A stretch of DNA of 64,000 bases, from positions 3,162,001 to 3,226,000 of the forward strand of contig CBDEGI010000004.1 in the NCBI GenBank assembly GCA_965237575.1, written 5' to 3'. The notes beneath the pieces are model-generated. The model did no database searches, had not been told where the DNA came from, and saw only the letters and a program-made list of their open reading frames with translations. Made by a program: the position numbers and the translations under genes. How positions within the stretch are numbered: position 1 is the stretch's first letter; each line of letters starts with the position of its first letter. This document shows positions 9,213 through 18,184 of the stretch, piece by piece. Origin of the DNA: JAKZVK01 sp965237575 (GTDB lineage Bacteria; Acidobacteriota; Terriglobia; Bryobacterales; UBA6623).

Positions 9213-9782
9213 CTAACGGGAAGAAAGAAGCTCCACCATCTCGGCGGCCTTCGTGCGGCCGCCGTGCGTCTTGCTGACCTTGGCGAAGAACACCTTCCTT
9301 GCCTTGTCGATCAAAAAGGTCGAGGGGTAGGCGGTCTCGCGCGGGGCGTCCCAGCGCAGGGCGTAGAGGTTGGTGAACTTGTACCCGGGGTCCAACAGGA
9401 GATCGAAGTTGTCGGGCAACGTCTTCCCTTCCATGAATTCATGAGCGCGGGCTTGCAGATTGTCGGAGGGACCGGGATAGACCATCACGACCCTCGCACC
9501 GGCCCCGGCGAAACCCTCAGCCTGACTGATGAAGTCCTGTACCTGCCGGCTGCAAATCGGACATTGGTAGCCTGGGAACCCCCGCAGCACCAGCAGCACC
9601 ACCGACCCCTTGGCGGCGACCTCCGACAGCTTCACCTTTGCGCCCTGAATCGACTCCAGCGAGAAGTCCGGCGCTGCGTCCCCGACGCCCGGTGTCGAAC
9701 CCGCGACGGCCGCTCCGGCCGCCATCAACATGGCCGTTGTCAAACCAACGGCCGCGACAAGCTTACCCGTAAGACAACTCAT
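9213..9782 (-). CDS. Secreted peroxiredoxin / AhpC-TSA family protein
   Basis: A 189-residue thioredoxin-fold protein with a signal peptide (AAVGLTTAMLMAAGAAVAG) followed by a redoxin domain. The segment GFPGYQCPICSRQVQDF holds a CPIC pair in the position of the peroxidatic cysteine, preceded by VVLLVLRGF. That is the AhpC/TSA pattern seen in periplasmic peroxiredoxin-like or TlpA-like proteins. The role is probably peroxide or thiol chemistry outside the cytoplasm. The start at 9782 is supported by AAAGGAG 8 nt upstream; an in-frame ATG 36 nt further upstream lacks such a site. Confidence 0.85.
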   Translation of the reverse strand: MSCLTGKLVAAVGLTTAMLMAAGAAVAGSTPGVGDAAPDFSLESIQGAKVKLSEVAAKGSVVLLVLRGFPGYQCPICSRQVQDFISQAEGFAGAGARVVMVYPGPSDNLQARAHEFMEGKTLPDNFDLLLDPGYKFTNLYALRWDAPRETAYPSTFLIDKARKVFFAKVSKTHGGRTKAAEMVELLSSR

Positions 9783-9932
9783 CTCGGAACTCTCCTTTGA
9801 GCCGGCGCAACGGGACAAGAAGATGTCCGCCTACACTTCCAGGCGCTCGCTTGCCCTCGGCGGTTACGGTAATCAGTGTTGCAAATGGAGCGCGTCCGTG
9901 GAAACCGTTCGCGTGCCTACGGTTGAAGAAAA

Positions 9933-10009
<77 letters not shown>

Positions 10010-10192
10010 GAACCAAGGTGGCAAGGCGGTTGGCGGGCAAAAACAACACCGCTCCACCCACCTGGCTTTGCGGCGACCCGAGCCAACCCTACCTATGTTT
10101 GATGCTAACACGGGCCCCGCGTTGCATGCAATGAAACGCAACGATCCTCAGCCATCCGCCCGCCATCCGGCCCAGGCCGGGCTCGGGGCCGC

Positions 10193-10552
10193 CTACTTGA
10201 TCGCGATGATCAATGACCGGAACGGCTCCGAGCCCCGGTTCACCAGTTTGGGGGCGAACTCCCCTCGGCTGTGCCAGATCACGTCCCCGCCCTTGCGGCC
10301 GCGCCGGACGGTTTCGCCCGTGGTGGAATCGATGCGGTCGTAGCTTGCATCGTTGAGAAACACGATCACCTGGTCCGTCGGGCGAATGTAGGGCTCGCGA
10401 ACGCCACCGGGTGGGATCGACCGCTCGGTTACCTCGACACGGACGTTCTGTAGGACGATCTTGCGTGCCACCTCGGCCGCAGCGCCCGCCAAAGCCAGCA
10501 CCGTCAGCGCAACAAGACTTGTCAACGCGGCGGCAAATAGCGCTCTTCTCAT
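10193..10552 (-). CDS. Secreted small cupin-like protein
   Basis: A 119-residue protein with a signal peptide (ALTSLVALTVLALAGAAAE). It is followed by one beta-rich domain in which EPYIRPTDQVIVFLND, GDVIWHSRGE and PFRSLIIAIK resemble the strands of a cupin barrel. The conserved metal-binding His pair of cupins is largely absent; only HSRGE remains. A role as a small exported binding protein is a guess. The start is certain: AAGGAGG lies 6 nt before ATG on the minus strand. It is divergent from the propeller gene starting near 10683. Confidence 0.75.
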   Translation of the reverse strand: MRRALFAAALTSLVALTVLALAGAAAEVARKIVLQNVRVEVTERSIPPGGVREPYIRPTDQVIVFLNDASYDRIDSTTGETVRRGRKGGDVIWHSRGEFAPKLVNRGSEPFRSLIIAIK

Positions 10553-10628
10553 AACTCCCTCCTTGCCAAAGGACTATGGTAACGTCCGCGGACCTCACGT
10601 TCCTCGCTTCCCTAACACCTGGGGGACT

Positions 10629-10634
10629 TATAAT
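10629..10634 (+). promoter_or_regulatory. -10 box before the TolB-like propeller gene
   Basis: TATAAT, followed after 9 nt by a GTG (10644) that is in frame with the propeller protein. If that GTG is used, the mRNA leader would be 0-2 nt. The annotated ATG at 10683 would give a ~40-nt leader that lacks a Shine-Dalgarno. Confidence 0.45.
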
Positions 10635-10682
10635 GACGGTCGCGTGGCCCTTTTTTTGACCGCCGGGGTCGAACGCACCGCT

Positions 10683-12509
10683 ATGCCGCGGATTCTCAAG
10701 GCGACCGCCTTGCCTGCCCTGCTGATGGTGCTCGCCGTCGGCTCGGCCAAAGAGCCTTCAGTCCTGCCTAAGGCACGGCAGGTCTGGGCCGACGCGAAAA
10801 CCAACACCCTCGGCGCTCCTTCCCGTGACGGCCGTTTTCTCTCGTTCGTGGACGTTGACAGCGGAGACCTGGCCGTTCTCGAACTAGAGACCGGCCGCAA
10901 GCGCCGTCTTACTCACAAGGACCCCCAGCGCGACGCCGGCCAGTTTGCCTACTTCTCAGCCATCTCGCCCGACAGCCGTCACGTCGCCTACGCCTGGTTC
11001 AACGAGATGAAGTTCTATGAGCTGCGCGTGGTGAGCATGGACGGGCCGGGCATAGGCGGCTCGGGGCCGCGTGTCCTCTACCGCAACGAAGAAGCCGGCT
11101 TCGTCAAGCCCTCGGCGTGGTCGCCGGATGGCAAGCAGATCCTCACCCTGCTCTTCCGAAAAGACAACATCAGCCAGATCGCTCTCGTCTCGGCCCAAGA
11201 CGGCTCGGCGCGGCCCCTGCGATCGCTCAACTGGGTGTATCCCAAGCGGATGGATTTCTCACCCGACGGCCGCTATATCGTCTTCGACTCCACCATCAGC
11301 GACGATGCGCCCGAGCGCGACATCTATGTGCTCGCGACCGACGGGAGCCGGCAGATCACCGCCGTCGATCATGCGGCCAACGACCTGTTTCCGCTATGGA
11401 CGCCCGACGGCAAGGGCATTCTGTTTGGCAGCGACCGCGCGGGGACGCTGGACGCATGGTTCCTCCCCGTCGCCGACGGCGAGCCGGCCGGCCCGCCGAG
11501 GCAGGTGAAAAAGGACCTGGGGCGGTTTCTGCCGCTCGGTCTCACCGAGCAAGGCGACTACTACTACGCCCTGCGGACGGGCGGGAGCGACGTCTACACG
11601 GCCACGCTCGATACCGTAACGGGAAAACTCATCGGCGAGCCTGCGAAGGTACAGGGCCGATTGATGGGCGCCAATCGAGCCCCGGCCTGGTCGCCGGACG
11701 GACAGTATCTGGCATACCTCTCGCGCCTCGGAACGGAGAACTATGGGCAGGAGTACCGGGCCATCTCGATCCGCGATGTGACAACCGGAGAGGAACGTGT
11801 CGTGGCTCCGAAACTGGCCTTCGTGAGCCGCCTGCGCTGGTCGCCGGACGGGCGATCGCTACTGCTCTCCGGCAGCAACGCGCGCGGTCGGGCCGGCCTG
11901 TATCGGCTGGATCTGGAGGGCGGGGAGGTGTCGCCGCTCGTTCACGAGCCGTCGGCGGACTTCCGGGGAGTCGAAGGCGCGTGGTCGGCGGATGGCAACA
12001 AGGTGTTCTACATCGCCGATGAAGACGCCCACAGCTCCCTCCTACACGCGCATGACATCGAGGCCGGCGAGTCGAGCCAGATCTACCGTTCGTCTCCGCC
12101 GGCCCGGCTACGTTTCTTGGCGCGCTCCCCTAACGGGCGGTCGCTGGCGTTCACGTCCGTCGGCACCGAGGATGATCCGGCCGAGGCCGTACTCTTGATT
12201 CCAGCCGAGGGAGGAGACGCGCGGCCGTTGCTGCGTTCGCCGACGGGGGGCATTACCGGCGTGACCTGGACGGCGGACGGCAAGCATCTGCTCGTCAGCA
12301 CCGAAGGCAAACCGGCGGCCGGTCTGTGGCGCGTGGCGATCAAGGTCGGCCATCCCGAGCGGCTCGAAATCTCTTTCCCGCGCGAAGGCGGCCTGAGTCT
12401 CCATCCCGACGGCAAGCAGGTGGCCTATGCGGTTGGCACGGAGCAGTCGGAGATCTGGGTGATGGAAAACCTGCTTGGGACCGAGGTCGCCGCGAAAGGC
12501 GCGCCTTGA
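10683..12509 (+). CDS. Exported TolB-like (PD40) propeller protein
   Basis: A 608-residue protein with a signal peptide (ILKATALPALLMVLAVGSA) and at least six PD40/TolB-type repeats built on the motif SPDGRxxxF or WSPDGK. Examples are SRDGRFLSFVD, SPDSRHVAYAW, WSPDGKQILTL, FSPDGRYIVFDS, WTPDGKGILFGSDR and WSPDGRSLLLSG. In acidobacteria such propellers often follow a kinase domain, but here there is none. It is probably a periplasmic binding or scaffold protein. The GTG at 10644 is an alternative start that adds 13 residues. Confidence 0.8.
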   Translation: MPRILKATALPALLMVLAVGSAKEPSVLPKARQVWADAKTNTLGAPSRDGRFLSFVDVDSGDLAVLELETGRKRRLTHKDPQRDAGQFAYFSAISPDSRHVAYAWFNEMKFYELRVVSMDGPGIGGSGPRVLYRNEEAGFVKPSAWSPDGKQILTLLFRKDNISQIALVSAQDGSARPLRSLNWVYPKRMDFSPDGRYIVFDSTISDDAPERDIYVLATDGSRQITAVDHAANDLFPLWTPDGKGILFGSDRAGTLDAWFLPVADGEPAGPPRQVKKDLGRFLPLGLTEQGDYYYALRTGGSDVYTATLDTVTGKLIGEPAKVQGRLMGANRAPAWSPDGQYLAYLSRLGTENYGQEYRAISIRDVTTGEERVVAPKLAFVSRLRWSPDGRSLLLSGSNARGRAGLYRLDLEGGEVSPLVHEPSADFRGVEGAWSADGNKVFYIADEDAHSSLLHAHDIEAGESSQIYRSSPPARLRFLARSPNGRSLAFTSVGTEDDPAEAVLLIPAEGGDARPLLRSPTGGITGVTWTADGKHLLVSTEGKPAAGLWRVAIKVGHPERLEISFPREGGLSLHPDGKQVAYAVGTEQSEIWVMENLLGTEVAAKGAP

Positions 12510-12552
12510 AGGAGGTTGCGGGCAGAATGTGGCGTAAGCCTCCAGGGTTGCC

Positions 12553-12574
12553 GAGAACCGAGTCCTCGGTTCTC
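12553..12574. repeat. Perfect 10-bp inverted repeat (hairpin)
   Basis: GAGAACCGAG, a 2-nt centre (TC), then its exact reverse complement. It lies between the propeller gene and the di-heme protein gene. No T-run follows, so an intrinsic terminator is not clear; an mRNA-stabilising hairpin or a regulator site is equally possible. Confidence 0.6.
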
Positions 12575-12601
12575 AGGACAGCAAGCGACCGGGCAGCCGC
12601 T

Positions 12602-13648
12602 ATGGACCGGGGTCCTCAAGAGCAACGGCTTTCAACAGTAACGTACTCCCACCACTCAACCTTACTACGGGCCACCCTCTGCATCCTCCTCGTGGCGAGC
12701 CTGGGCCTAGCAAGCGATCCGCTCACAATCCCCCTCGGTCTCGACCTCTATCTCCCCGTCCCCGAAGACAACCCGATCACGGCCGAGAAGGTAGCCCTCG
12801 GCAGCCGCCTTTTCCGTGACAAGCGATTGTCGCGTGACAAGACGATTGCCTGCGCCACGTGTCACGACCCGAAACGCTACTTCAGCGACGACAAACCGCT
12901 GGCCGAAGGCGTCTTCAGCCGCCGTGGCGACCGCCGCACGCCTACTATCGTGAATCGCGCGTACGGCAAGGCGTTCTTCTGGGACGGCCGCATCGCTACG
13001 CTCGAAGAGCAGGTTGTCCAGCCCATCAAGGCCGAAACAGAGATGGACATGACTCTCGAACAGGCCACGGCTCGTGTCCGCGAAGACGACAGCTATCGCC
13101 TCGAGTTTCAAAACGTGTTTGCGAGGGCGGTGAACCAAGACGATCTGGCCCGTGCCCTGGCCGCCTACGTGCGCACGATCGTCTCGGGCGATTCGCCGTA
13201 TGACCGCCACGTGAACGGCAACCACACCGCTCTATCGGGGCTAGAGAAGCAGGGCCTCGAAGTCTTTCGCGGCAAGGGCAACTGCACCGACTGCCACCTT
13301 GGGCCCAACCTGACCGACGAGAAGTTCCACAACACCGGCGTTGCTTGGCGCAACGGTCGCTTGCTCGATCAAGGCCGTTACCTCGTTAGCAAGAATGAAA
13401 AAGATCGGGGAGCCTTCAAGACTCCCACGCTGCGCAACGTGGCCGACCGTGCTCCCTACATGCACGACGGCAGCCTGGCAACGCTTGAAGAGGTCGTCGA
13501 GTACCTCGATGGCGGCGGGAATCGCAACCCCTACCTCGACCCCGAGCTTAGGCCGTTGAAGTTAACAACCGAAGAGAAACGCGCCCTCGTGGCGTTCCTG
13601 CACACGCTAACCGGCACGGTCCGCGAGGGCATGGGAACCCACCGCTAG
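12602..13648 (+). CDS. Di-heme cytochrome c peroxidase / MauG family protein
   Basis: A 348-residue protein with a signal sequence (TLLRATLCILLVASLGLA) and two c-type heme sites: CATCH (~83-87) in the N-terminal domain and CTDCH (~225-229) in the C-terminal domain. The family motifs FWDGR, QPIKAETEM and APYMHDGSLATLEEVV are all present. Family members reduce H2O2 or carry out MauG-like protein oxidation in the periplasm. The start is uncertain: ATG at 12602 gives a long n-region of ~20 residues and has no Shine-Dalgarno. The gene follows the propeller gene by ~90 bp and may be transcribed with it. Confidence 0.9.
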   Translation: MDRGPQEQRLSTVTYSHHSTLLRATLCILLVASLGLASDPLTIPLGLDLYLPVPEDNPITAEKVALGSRLFRDKRLSRDKTIACATCHDPKRYFSDDKPLAEGVFSRRGDRRTPTIVNRAYGKAFFWDGRIATLEEQVVQPIKAETEMDMTLEQATARVREDDSYRLEFQNVFARAVNQDDLARALAAYVRTIVSGDSPYDRHVNGNHTALSGLEKQGLEVFRGKGNCTDCHLGPNLTDEKFHNTGVAWRNGRLLDQGRYLVSKNEKDRGAFKTPTLRNVADRAPYMHDGSLATLEEVVEYLDGGGNRNPYLDPELRPLKLTTEEKRALVAFLHTLTGTVREGMGTHR

Positions 13649-13760
13649 ACGCTATCGAAATCCCCGATCGAGCCACACATCGAGCCACAGGGAGTGACCC
13701 GGAACAAGAGGGTCAGCTAAACTCGCGCCGAAAAACCCATTATCGCCATCGCCTCGGTCG

Positions 13761-14597
13761 CTATGGGCGCAGCTCGTTGGCGATCTCACGTCTCAGCGCT
13801 CTGGCTTCCGCCTGCAAAGCCTCATCACTGGCCTCGAGGGCGAGCTTCAGGCATTCTCGAGCGTGGCCCAACACGGCGGCATGTTTCACTGCATCGTCGA
13901 GGCGGCGTTCCCCAAAAACCGCGGCTGTTTTGAACAAGGTCTTTGCGACTCCGACTAGAAATGCAGCTTTCGACACATCGACAGGACGGGATTCGAACAT
14001 CTCCTTGACAGCCGGCTCGTCGGCCGTGCCAATAAGGTCGCACACCTGAAGAAAGATGTGACGGTCGACGATCCGGGCGACCGCCGCCTTGAAGACTTTC
14101 TCGACCGGCATGGCGCCGGCCCCCGTGCGGCCGATGATCGGAGAGGGTCCCGAGGACGCGTCGGGAAGCGGAAAGTCGAGCGACACGGTGTCGGTGGTCG
14201 CCGTGGCCTTGTCGAACTCGCCCAGGGCATCGACAAGGCCTAGCGTCCGCGTACGGGCCTGAAAGCGAAACTGCCCGACGCAGGTCTTGTAGGGACCGGA
14301 ATCCCATTCCGCAACCCTGTGGATACCGTCGGCGCAAGCCTGTTCAATTTCGAGGGCGGAACGAGCCATGCCACCAAGAATCGTAAGCTTCAGGGCGGCG
14401 GCACGGGCAGTGAAGACGTTCTCGGTCCGGAGCAGGTCATCCAAGTAGTTCAGAGTGTCGATGTAATCGCGCGACTCATATTCGCGGTGTACCTGCTTCC
14501 AGAACTGAGCACCTTCGGGCGCCGGTGTGCATGCCGTCAGAGCCAAGACCACCGGCACGACCACGACCGAGAGTCGCCGGATCACACGCAGGTACAT
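13761..14597 (-). CDS. Hypothetical lipoprotein
   Basis: A 278-residue protein with a hydrophobic leader ending in a lipobox (VVLALTACTP), so probably lipid-anchored. The mature part is mainly helical and alanine-rich, with regular helix lengths such as LDDAVKHAAVLGHARECLKL and a C-terminal LEASDEALQAEARALRREI coil. I do not recognise the family. ATG at 14597 is chosen because the lipoprotein signal starts there and a TATAAT box lies 7 nt upstream, again with no Shine-Dalgarno. The longer upstream frame is uninformative. Confidence 0.7.
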   Translation of the reverse strand: MYLRVIRRLSVVVVPVVLALTACTPAPEGAQFWKQVHREYESRDYIDTLNYLDDLLRTENVFTARAAALKLTILGGMARSALEIEQACADGIHRVAEWDSGPYKTCVGQFRFQARTRTLGLVDALGEFDKATATTDTVSLDFPLPDASSGPSPIIGRTGAGAMPVEKVFKAAVARIVDRHIFLQVCDLIGTADEPAVKEMFESRPVDVSKAAFLVGVAKTLFKTAAVFGERRLDDAVKHAAVLGHARECLKLALEASDEALQAEARALRREIANELRP

Positions 14598-14604
14598 GAG
14601 CGCG

Positions 14605-14610
14605 ATTATA
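14605..14610 (-). promoter_or_regulatory. -10 box of a probable leaderless promoter
   Basis: TATAAT on the minus strand, exactly 7 nt (CGCGCTC) before the ATG of the lipoprotein gene. This is the same geometry as at 3606-3611. Confidence 0.6.
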
Positions 14611-14822
14611 GCGGTTCGACTTTTCGAAGCCTCGGCCTCCACAAGATCGTGGGCCCAAGAGGTCTGTGGGGTTACCGGGCCAGGCGTCGAGATGAGTCTC
14701 TGCGCGCCGCGCTGAGAGCCTACGCCCTGGTAGAGATGCATAGCGATTGACCTCATCCGAAACCAGCCATGTCCTGCTAGAATGCGGTGGCTGCGGCTGC
14801 GGCATTGACAAGGAGAAACGCG

Positions 14823-15467
14823 ATGAACAAGGTATTGTTGGTATTGACTTCGGTTGTAGTGTGCATGCTGGTCCTGCAGCCCGCGGCGGCTCAGAACGCC
14901 GATGAAAAGATGAGCTTCTTCATCACGAGCGCGGGACCCGGGAAGGGCGCCGACCTGGGCGGTCTGGCCGGCGCCGACGCGCACTGCCAGTCGCTCGCCA
15001 AGGCCGTTGGGGCGGGCAGCCGCACCTGGCACGCTTACCTGAGCACAACTGCTCCCAACGCCAACGCCCGTGACCGCATCGGCAAAGGCCCTTGGCATAA
15101 CGTCAAGGGCGTCCAAGTTGCCGCAAGCGTCGCCGACCTGCACTCGGACAACAACAAGCTCGGCAAGCAGACGTCGCTCAACGAAAAGGGCGGCTTAGTC
15201 AACGGCCGTGGCGACGACCCCAATCGACACGACATCCTCACCGGCGCCCAAGCGGACGGCAGCGCCTTCGCCAACGACGGCAAGGATCACACCTGCGGCA
15301 ACTGGACGACCAGCGGCGAGGGCAGCGCGCAAGTCGGCCATCACGATCGCCAAGGCGGGGGCCCTGCACCAACGTCGTGGAACGCGGCGCATGGCTCGCG
15401 GGGTTGTGGTCAGGCGGACCTGCAAGGCACCGGCGGCAACGGCTACTTCTACTGCTTCGCCGAGTGA
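14823..15467 (+). CDS. Secreted lectin-like protein
   Basis: A 214-residue protein with a signal peptide (VLLVLTSVVVCMLVLQPAAA). It has one globular domain with the pattern FFITSAGPGKGADLGGLAGA, CQSLAKAVGAG, TWHAYLSTTAP, NARDRIGKGPW, DPNRHDILTG, CGNWTTSGEGSAQVGHHDR and GCGQADLQGTGGNGYFYCFA. This matches the exported lectin-like (collagen NC10/endostatin-like fold) family common in environmental bacteria. Four cysteines could form two disulfides. Ligand unknown. An AAGGAG site 7 nt before ATG fixes the start. A TAGAAT box at 14777-14782 could be its promoter. Confidence 0.8.
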   Translation: MNKVLLVLTSVVVCMLVLQPAAAQNADEKMSFFITSAGPGKGADLGGLAGADAHCQSLAKAVGAGSRTWHAYLSTTAPNANARDRIGKGPWHNVKGVQVAASVADLHSDNNKLGKQTSLNEKGGLVNGRGDDPNRHDILTGAQADGSAFANDGKDHTCGNWTTSGEGSAQVGHHDRQGGGPAPTSWNAAHGSRGCGQADLQGTGGNGYFYCFAE

Positions 15468-15605
15468 GGCGGACACGGCGGGTTGGGGGGCCGCCGGAAA
15501 AGTAGGGGCACGGCATGCCGGGCCCGATGTGCTCGATGTGCCCGCAGTCACTGAAGCACCTTTGTCGCGGCTCGGGCCGACCCATCTCCGGTTGATACCT
15601 TCACG

Positions 15606-17882
15606 ATGACAGTGCGCCTGACTGTTTGCCTCTTGCTGCTCCCATTCGGCGCGGCAGCGCAGGATGGCCGGCAGGTGTTTAGCGACCATTGCCAGGTTTG
15701 CCACGGCGACGGCCGAGGCACGGAGCGCGGGCCCAACCTGGTCAATAACCCGAAAGTACGCCGCCAATCCATCGACGAACTTCGCGCACTGATTCGGGAC
15801 GGCATGCCCGGTATGCCGGCGTCCGACTTGCCACCCGCCGAGTTGGGCGCGGTCACCGGGTACGTGCGGTCACTGAGCGCGCCGGCGGTCGATGCACCGG
15901 TAGAAGGCGACCGCGCGGCCGGCGAACAGTTCTTCTTCGGCAAGGGAGGCTGCGCGGGTTGCCACATGTCGTTCGGCAGAGGCAAAGCCGTGGGGCCGGA
16001 CCTCTCCTCCGTAGCCCGTACGCGGACGGTGGAAGAGATCAGGCAAGCCGTGCTGCACCCGTCGGACGAAATCAAGCCCGGCTACCAAGTCGTCAATGTG
16101 CGATTGGCCGATGGCAGCAAGCTCCGCGGCTTTGCGCGCAGTCAAAACCGTTACAACTTGCAGCTACAGGATCTCCAAGGGCAATTCCATATGCTTGCGG
16201 CGGACGAGTTCACCCTGGTGAACAAAGAAGGGACCTCCTTGATGCCCGAGGCCGCTTGCAAGCCGGACGAATGCCGCGGCCTGGTCGCGTATCTCAGTTC
16301 ACTCGGCGGTGTCACCCTCAGCTCCGACATCCACCCCTTTGCTTCATCCGGGGGCCCGACCTTCGACGACATTCTTCATCCCAACCCCGACGACTGGCTC
16401 ACCTACCACGGCTCGATCAGCGGTGACCGGCACAGCCGCCTCGACCAGATCAACACCTCCAACGTGAAGGACCTCAAGCTCGAGTGGATCTTCCCGATTG
16501 ACCACCCGATGCTGCAACTGACGCCCGTCGTGGTGGACGGGGTGATGTACATCACGGGCCCCAACCAGGTCTTTGCGCTCGACGCGAGGGCCGGGCGAAC
16601 GATCTGGCACTACCAGCGTCCGGAGACGGAAGGCGGTGGCCAGGGCAAGGGAACCAACCGCGGCGTGGCGGTACTGGGCGACCGCGTCTACACCGCGACC
16701 AATGACGTGCGGTTGATCGCCCTCCATCGCCTCACCGGAGAGCCGCTCTGGGAGGCCGACATCATCGAGGGGCTCGACAAGAAGAACTACGGCAGCACGT
16801 CCGCGCCGCTTGTGGTGAAGGACATGGTCGTGGCAGGCACCTCGGGCGGCGACATCGGCGTGCGCGGCTTTCTCTCCGCCTTCAAGGCCGACACCGGCAA
16901 ACGAGTGTGGCGTTTCTTCACCGTCCCGAAGCCGGGCGAGCCGGGGTCGGAGACGTGGCAAGGAACCGCGCTCACCGAGTACGGCGGCGGCGGGGCCACC
17001 TGGATGACGGGCACCTACGACCCCGAGACGGACACGATCTTCTGGGGGACCGGCAATCCATACCCGTCGATGAACGGCGATGAGCGGCTCGGCGACAACC
17101 TCTACACCGACGCCGTACTCGCGCTCGCCTCCGGCACGGGCGAGCTGAAGTGGTATTACCAGTTCACGCCCCACGACCTCTATGACTGGGACGGCGGACA
17201 GACGTCGATGGTGCTCAACACACGCTACCGGGGGCGCGACCGCCAACTGCTGGTGCAAGCCAACCGCAACGGTTTCCTCTACGTATTCGATCGCACCAAC
17301 GGCGAGTTGCTGCTGGCCGAGAAGCTCGTCGACAAGGTGACCTGGGCGACGGCGGTCGGCGACGACGGCCGCCCGATCCTCGTCCCCGGCATGGAGCCGA
17401 CGCGGGATGGCACCAAGGTTTGTCCCAACGTGCTCGGCGCGGCCAACTGGCCGTCAGTGGCTCTTAATCCCGCGACGAATCTGTTCTATGTAAATACGCG
17501 CGAGGCGTGCGGCATCTATTCCAAGCCGCCGCGCTGGAACCGGAAGCCGATTCCGCTGGAGCCGGGGCAGATGTTCCTGCGCGCCTTCGACCTCGAGACC
17601 GGCAAACGCGTATGGGAGCTGCCCCATCTCGGCAAGGCCGATAGTTGGGGCGGCGTGCTGTCGACAGCGGGCGGCGTGGTGTTCTTCGGCGAAGACAGCG
17701 GCGCGTTCGCGGCCGCCGATGCTAAGACCGGCAAGGAGCTATGGCACGTCCAAGCCAACGATTCCGTCCGTCAGGGGGACGGCCATAGCTGGCGCGCCTC
17801 GCCGATGACCTACCTGGCCGGCGGCAAGCAGTATGTCGCCATTGCCTCGGGCCCGAACATCCTGTGCTTCGCGTTGCCGTAA
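15606..17882 (+). CDS. Cytochrome c-quinoprotein (PQQ-dependent dehydrogenase-like)
   Basis: A 758-residue periplasmic protein. It has a signal peptide (LTVCLLLLPFGAAAQ), an N-terminal cytochrome c domain with CQVCH (~29-33) and a second domain with CAGCH (~117-121). An eight-bladed PQQ-dehydrogenase propeller follows (~residues 250-758), with repeated tryptophan docking motifs and PHDLYDWDGG in the position of the catalytic Asp region. Such enzymes oxidise alcohols or sugars and pass electrons to the heme. The N-terminal rather than C-terminal heme is typical of an acidobacterial subgroup, some of which appear not to hold PQQ, so cofactor occupancy is not certain. It stands alone after the lectin gene. 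Confidence 0.88.
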   Translation: MTVRLTVCLLLLPFGAAAQDGRQVFSDHCQVCHGDGRGTERGPNLVNNPKVRRQSIDELRALIRDGMPGMPASDLPPAELGAVTGYVRSLSAPAVDAPVEGDRAAGEQFFFGKGGCAGCHMSFGRGKAVGPDLSSVARTRTVEEIRQAVLHPSDEIKPGYQVVNVRLADGSKLRGFARSQNRYNLQLQDLQGQFHMLAADEFTLVNKEGTSLMPEAACKPDECRGLVAYLSSLGGVTLSSDIHPFASSGGPTFDDILHPNPDDWLTYHGSISGDRHSRLDQINTSNVKDLKLEWIFPIDHPMLQLTPVVVDGVMYITGPNQVFALDARAGRTIWHYQRPETEGGGQGKGTNRGVAVLGDRVYTATNDVRLIALHRLTGEPLWEADIIEGLDKKNYGSTSAPLVVKDMVVAGTSGGDIGVRGFLSAFKADTGKRVWRFFTVPKPGEPGSETWQGTALTEYGGGGATWMTGTYDPETDTIFWGTGNPYPSMNGDERLGDNLYTDAVLALASGTGELKWYYQFTPHDLYDWDGGQTSMVLNTRYRGRDRQLLVQANRNGFLYVFDRTNGELLLAEKLVDKVTWATAVGDDGRPILVPGMEPTRDGTKVCPNVLGAANWPSVALNPATNLFYVNTREACGIYSKPPRWNRKPIPLEPGQMFLRAFDLETGKRVWELPHLGKADSWGGVLSTAGGVVFFGEDSGAFAAADAKTGKELWHVQANDSVRQGDGHSWRASPMTYLAGGKQYVAIASGPNILCFALP

Positions 17883-18184
17883 GAAACGGAGCCCCGAACG
17901 CGAGTGAGGGGTGCGAACCCGGCCGGTGGCTTGAAGTCTCGAACCCACCATCGACCGTCCGCGACGCTAACACAACCCGCTCGGTAGCGTGGTCGGAAGA
18001 GCTGAGAGCACCCGCGTAGCGAGCGAGGTCCGCGACCTCAAACCGAACAGCGACAAAGCGGGCCCGGAACGGCGGTGACGGGTTCGCTGCGTCCGACCAC
18101 CGGGTGCGGATTTACCCCTCACTTGCGTTCGGGGCTCGGTTGTTTTCGCGCTCGACCCTCTCTTTCTAGAAACAGCTCCTCAAG
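17883..18184. other. Intergenic region with nested inverted repeats
   Basis: About 300 bp between convergent genes. It carries a 24-bp inverted repeat pair (17889-17912 and 18115-18138, one mismatch; outer part GAGCCCCGAACGC) around ~200 bp. A shorter inner pair (GTGGTCGGA near 17989 and TCCGACCAC near 18093) is nested inside. It has no plausible ORF and looks like a MITE-like or REP-like intergenic repeat, or a strong bidirectional terminator structure. Confidence 0.6.
17889..18138. repeat. Nested inverted-repeat element (MITE-like)
   Basis: The outer arms at 17889-17912 and 18115-18138 are reverse complements over 24 bp with one difference. The inner arms GTGGTCGGA/TCCGACCAC are about 95 bp apart. 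The 250-bp unit without an ORF fits a non-autonomous mobile or REP-type element, but no target duplication was found. Confidence 0.6.

Noticed and set aside
13649..13760. Intrinsic terminator between convergent genes (TGACCC...GGGTCA)
   Set aside because: The stem is only 6 bp with a 9-nt loop and there is no T-run on either strand.
16344..17258. 304-codon antisense frame in the quinoprotein
   Set aside because: It is a shadow of the propeller coding region with a His/Val/Gly-rich composition typical of antisense frames.
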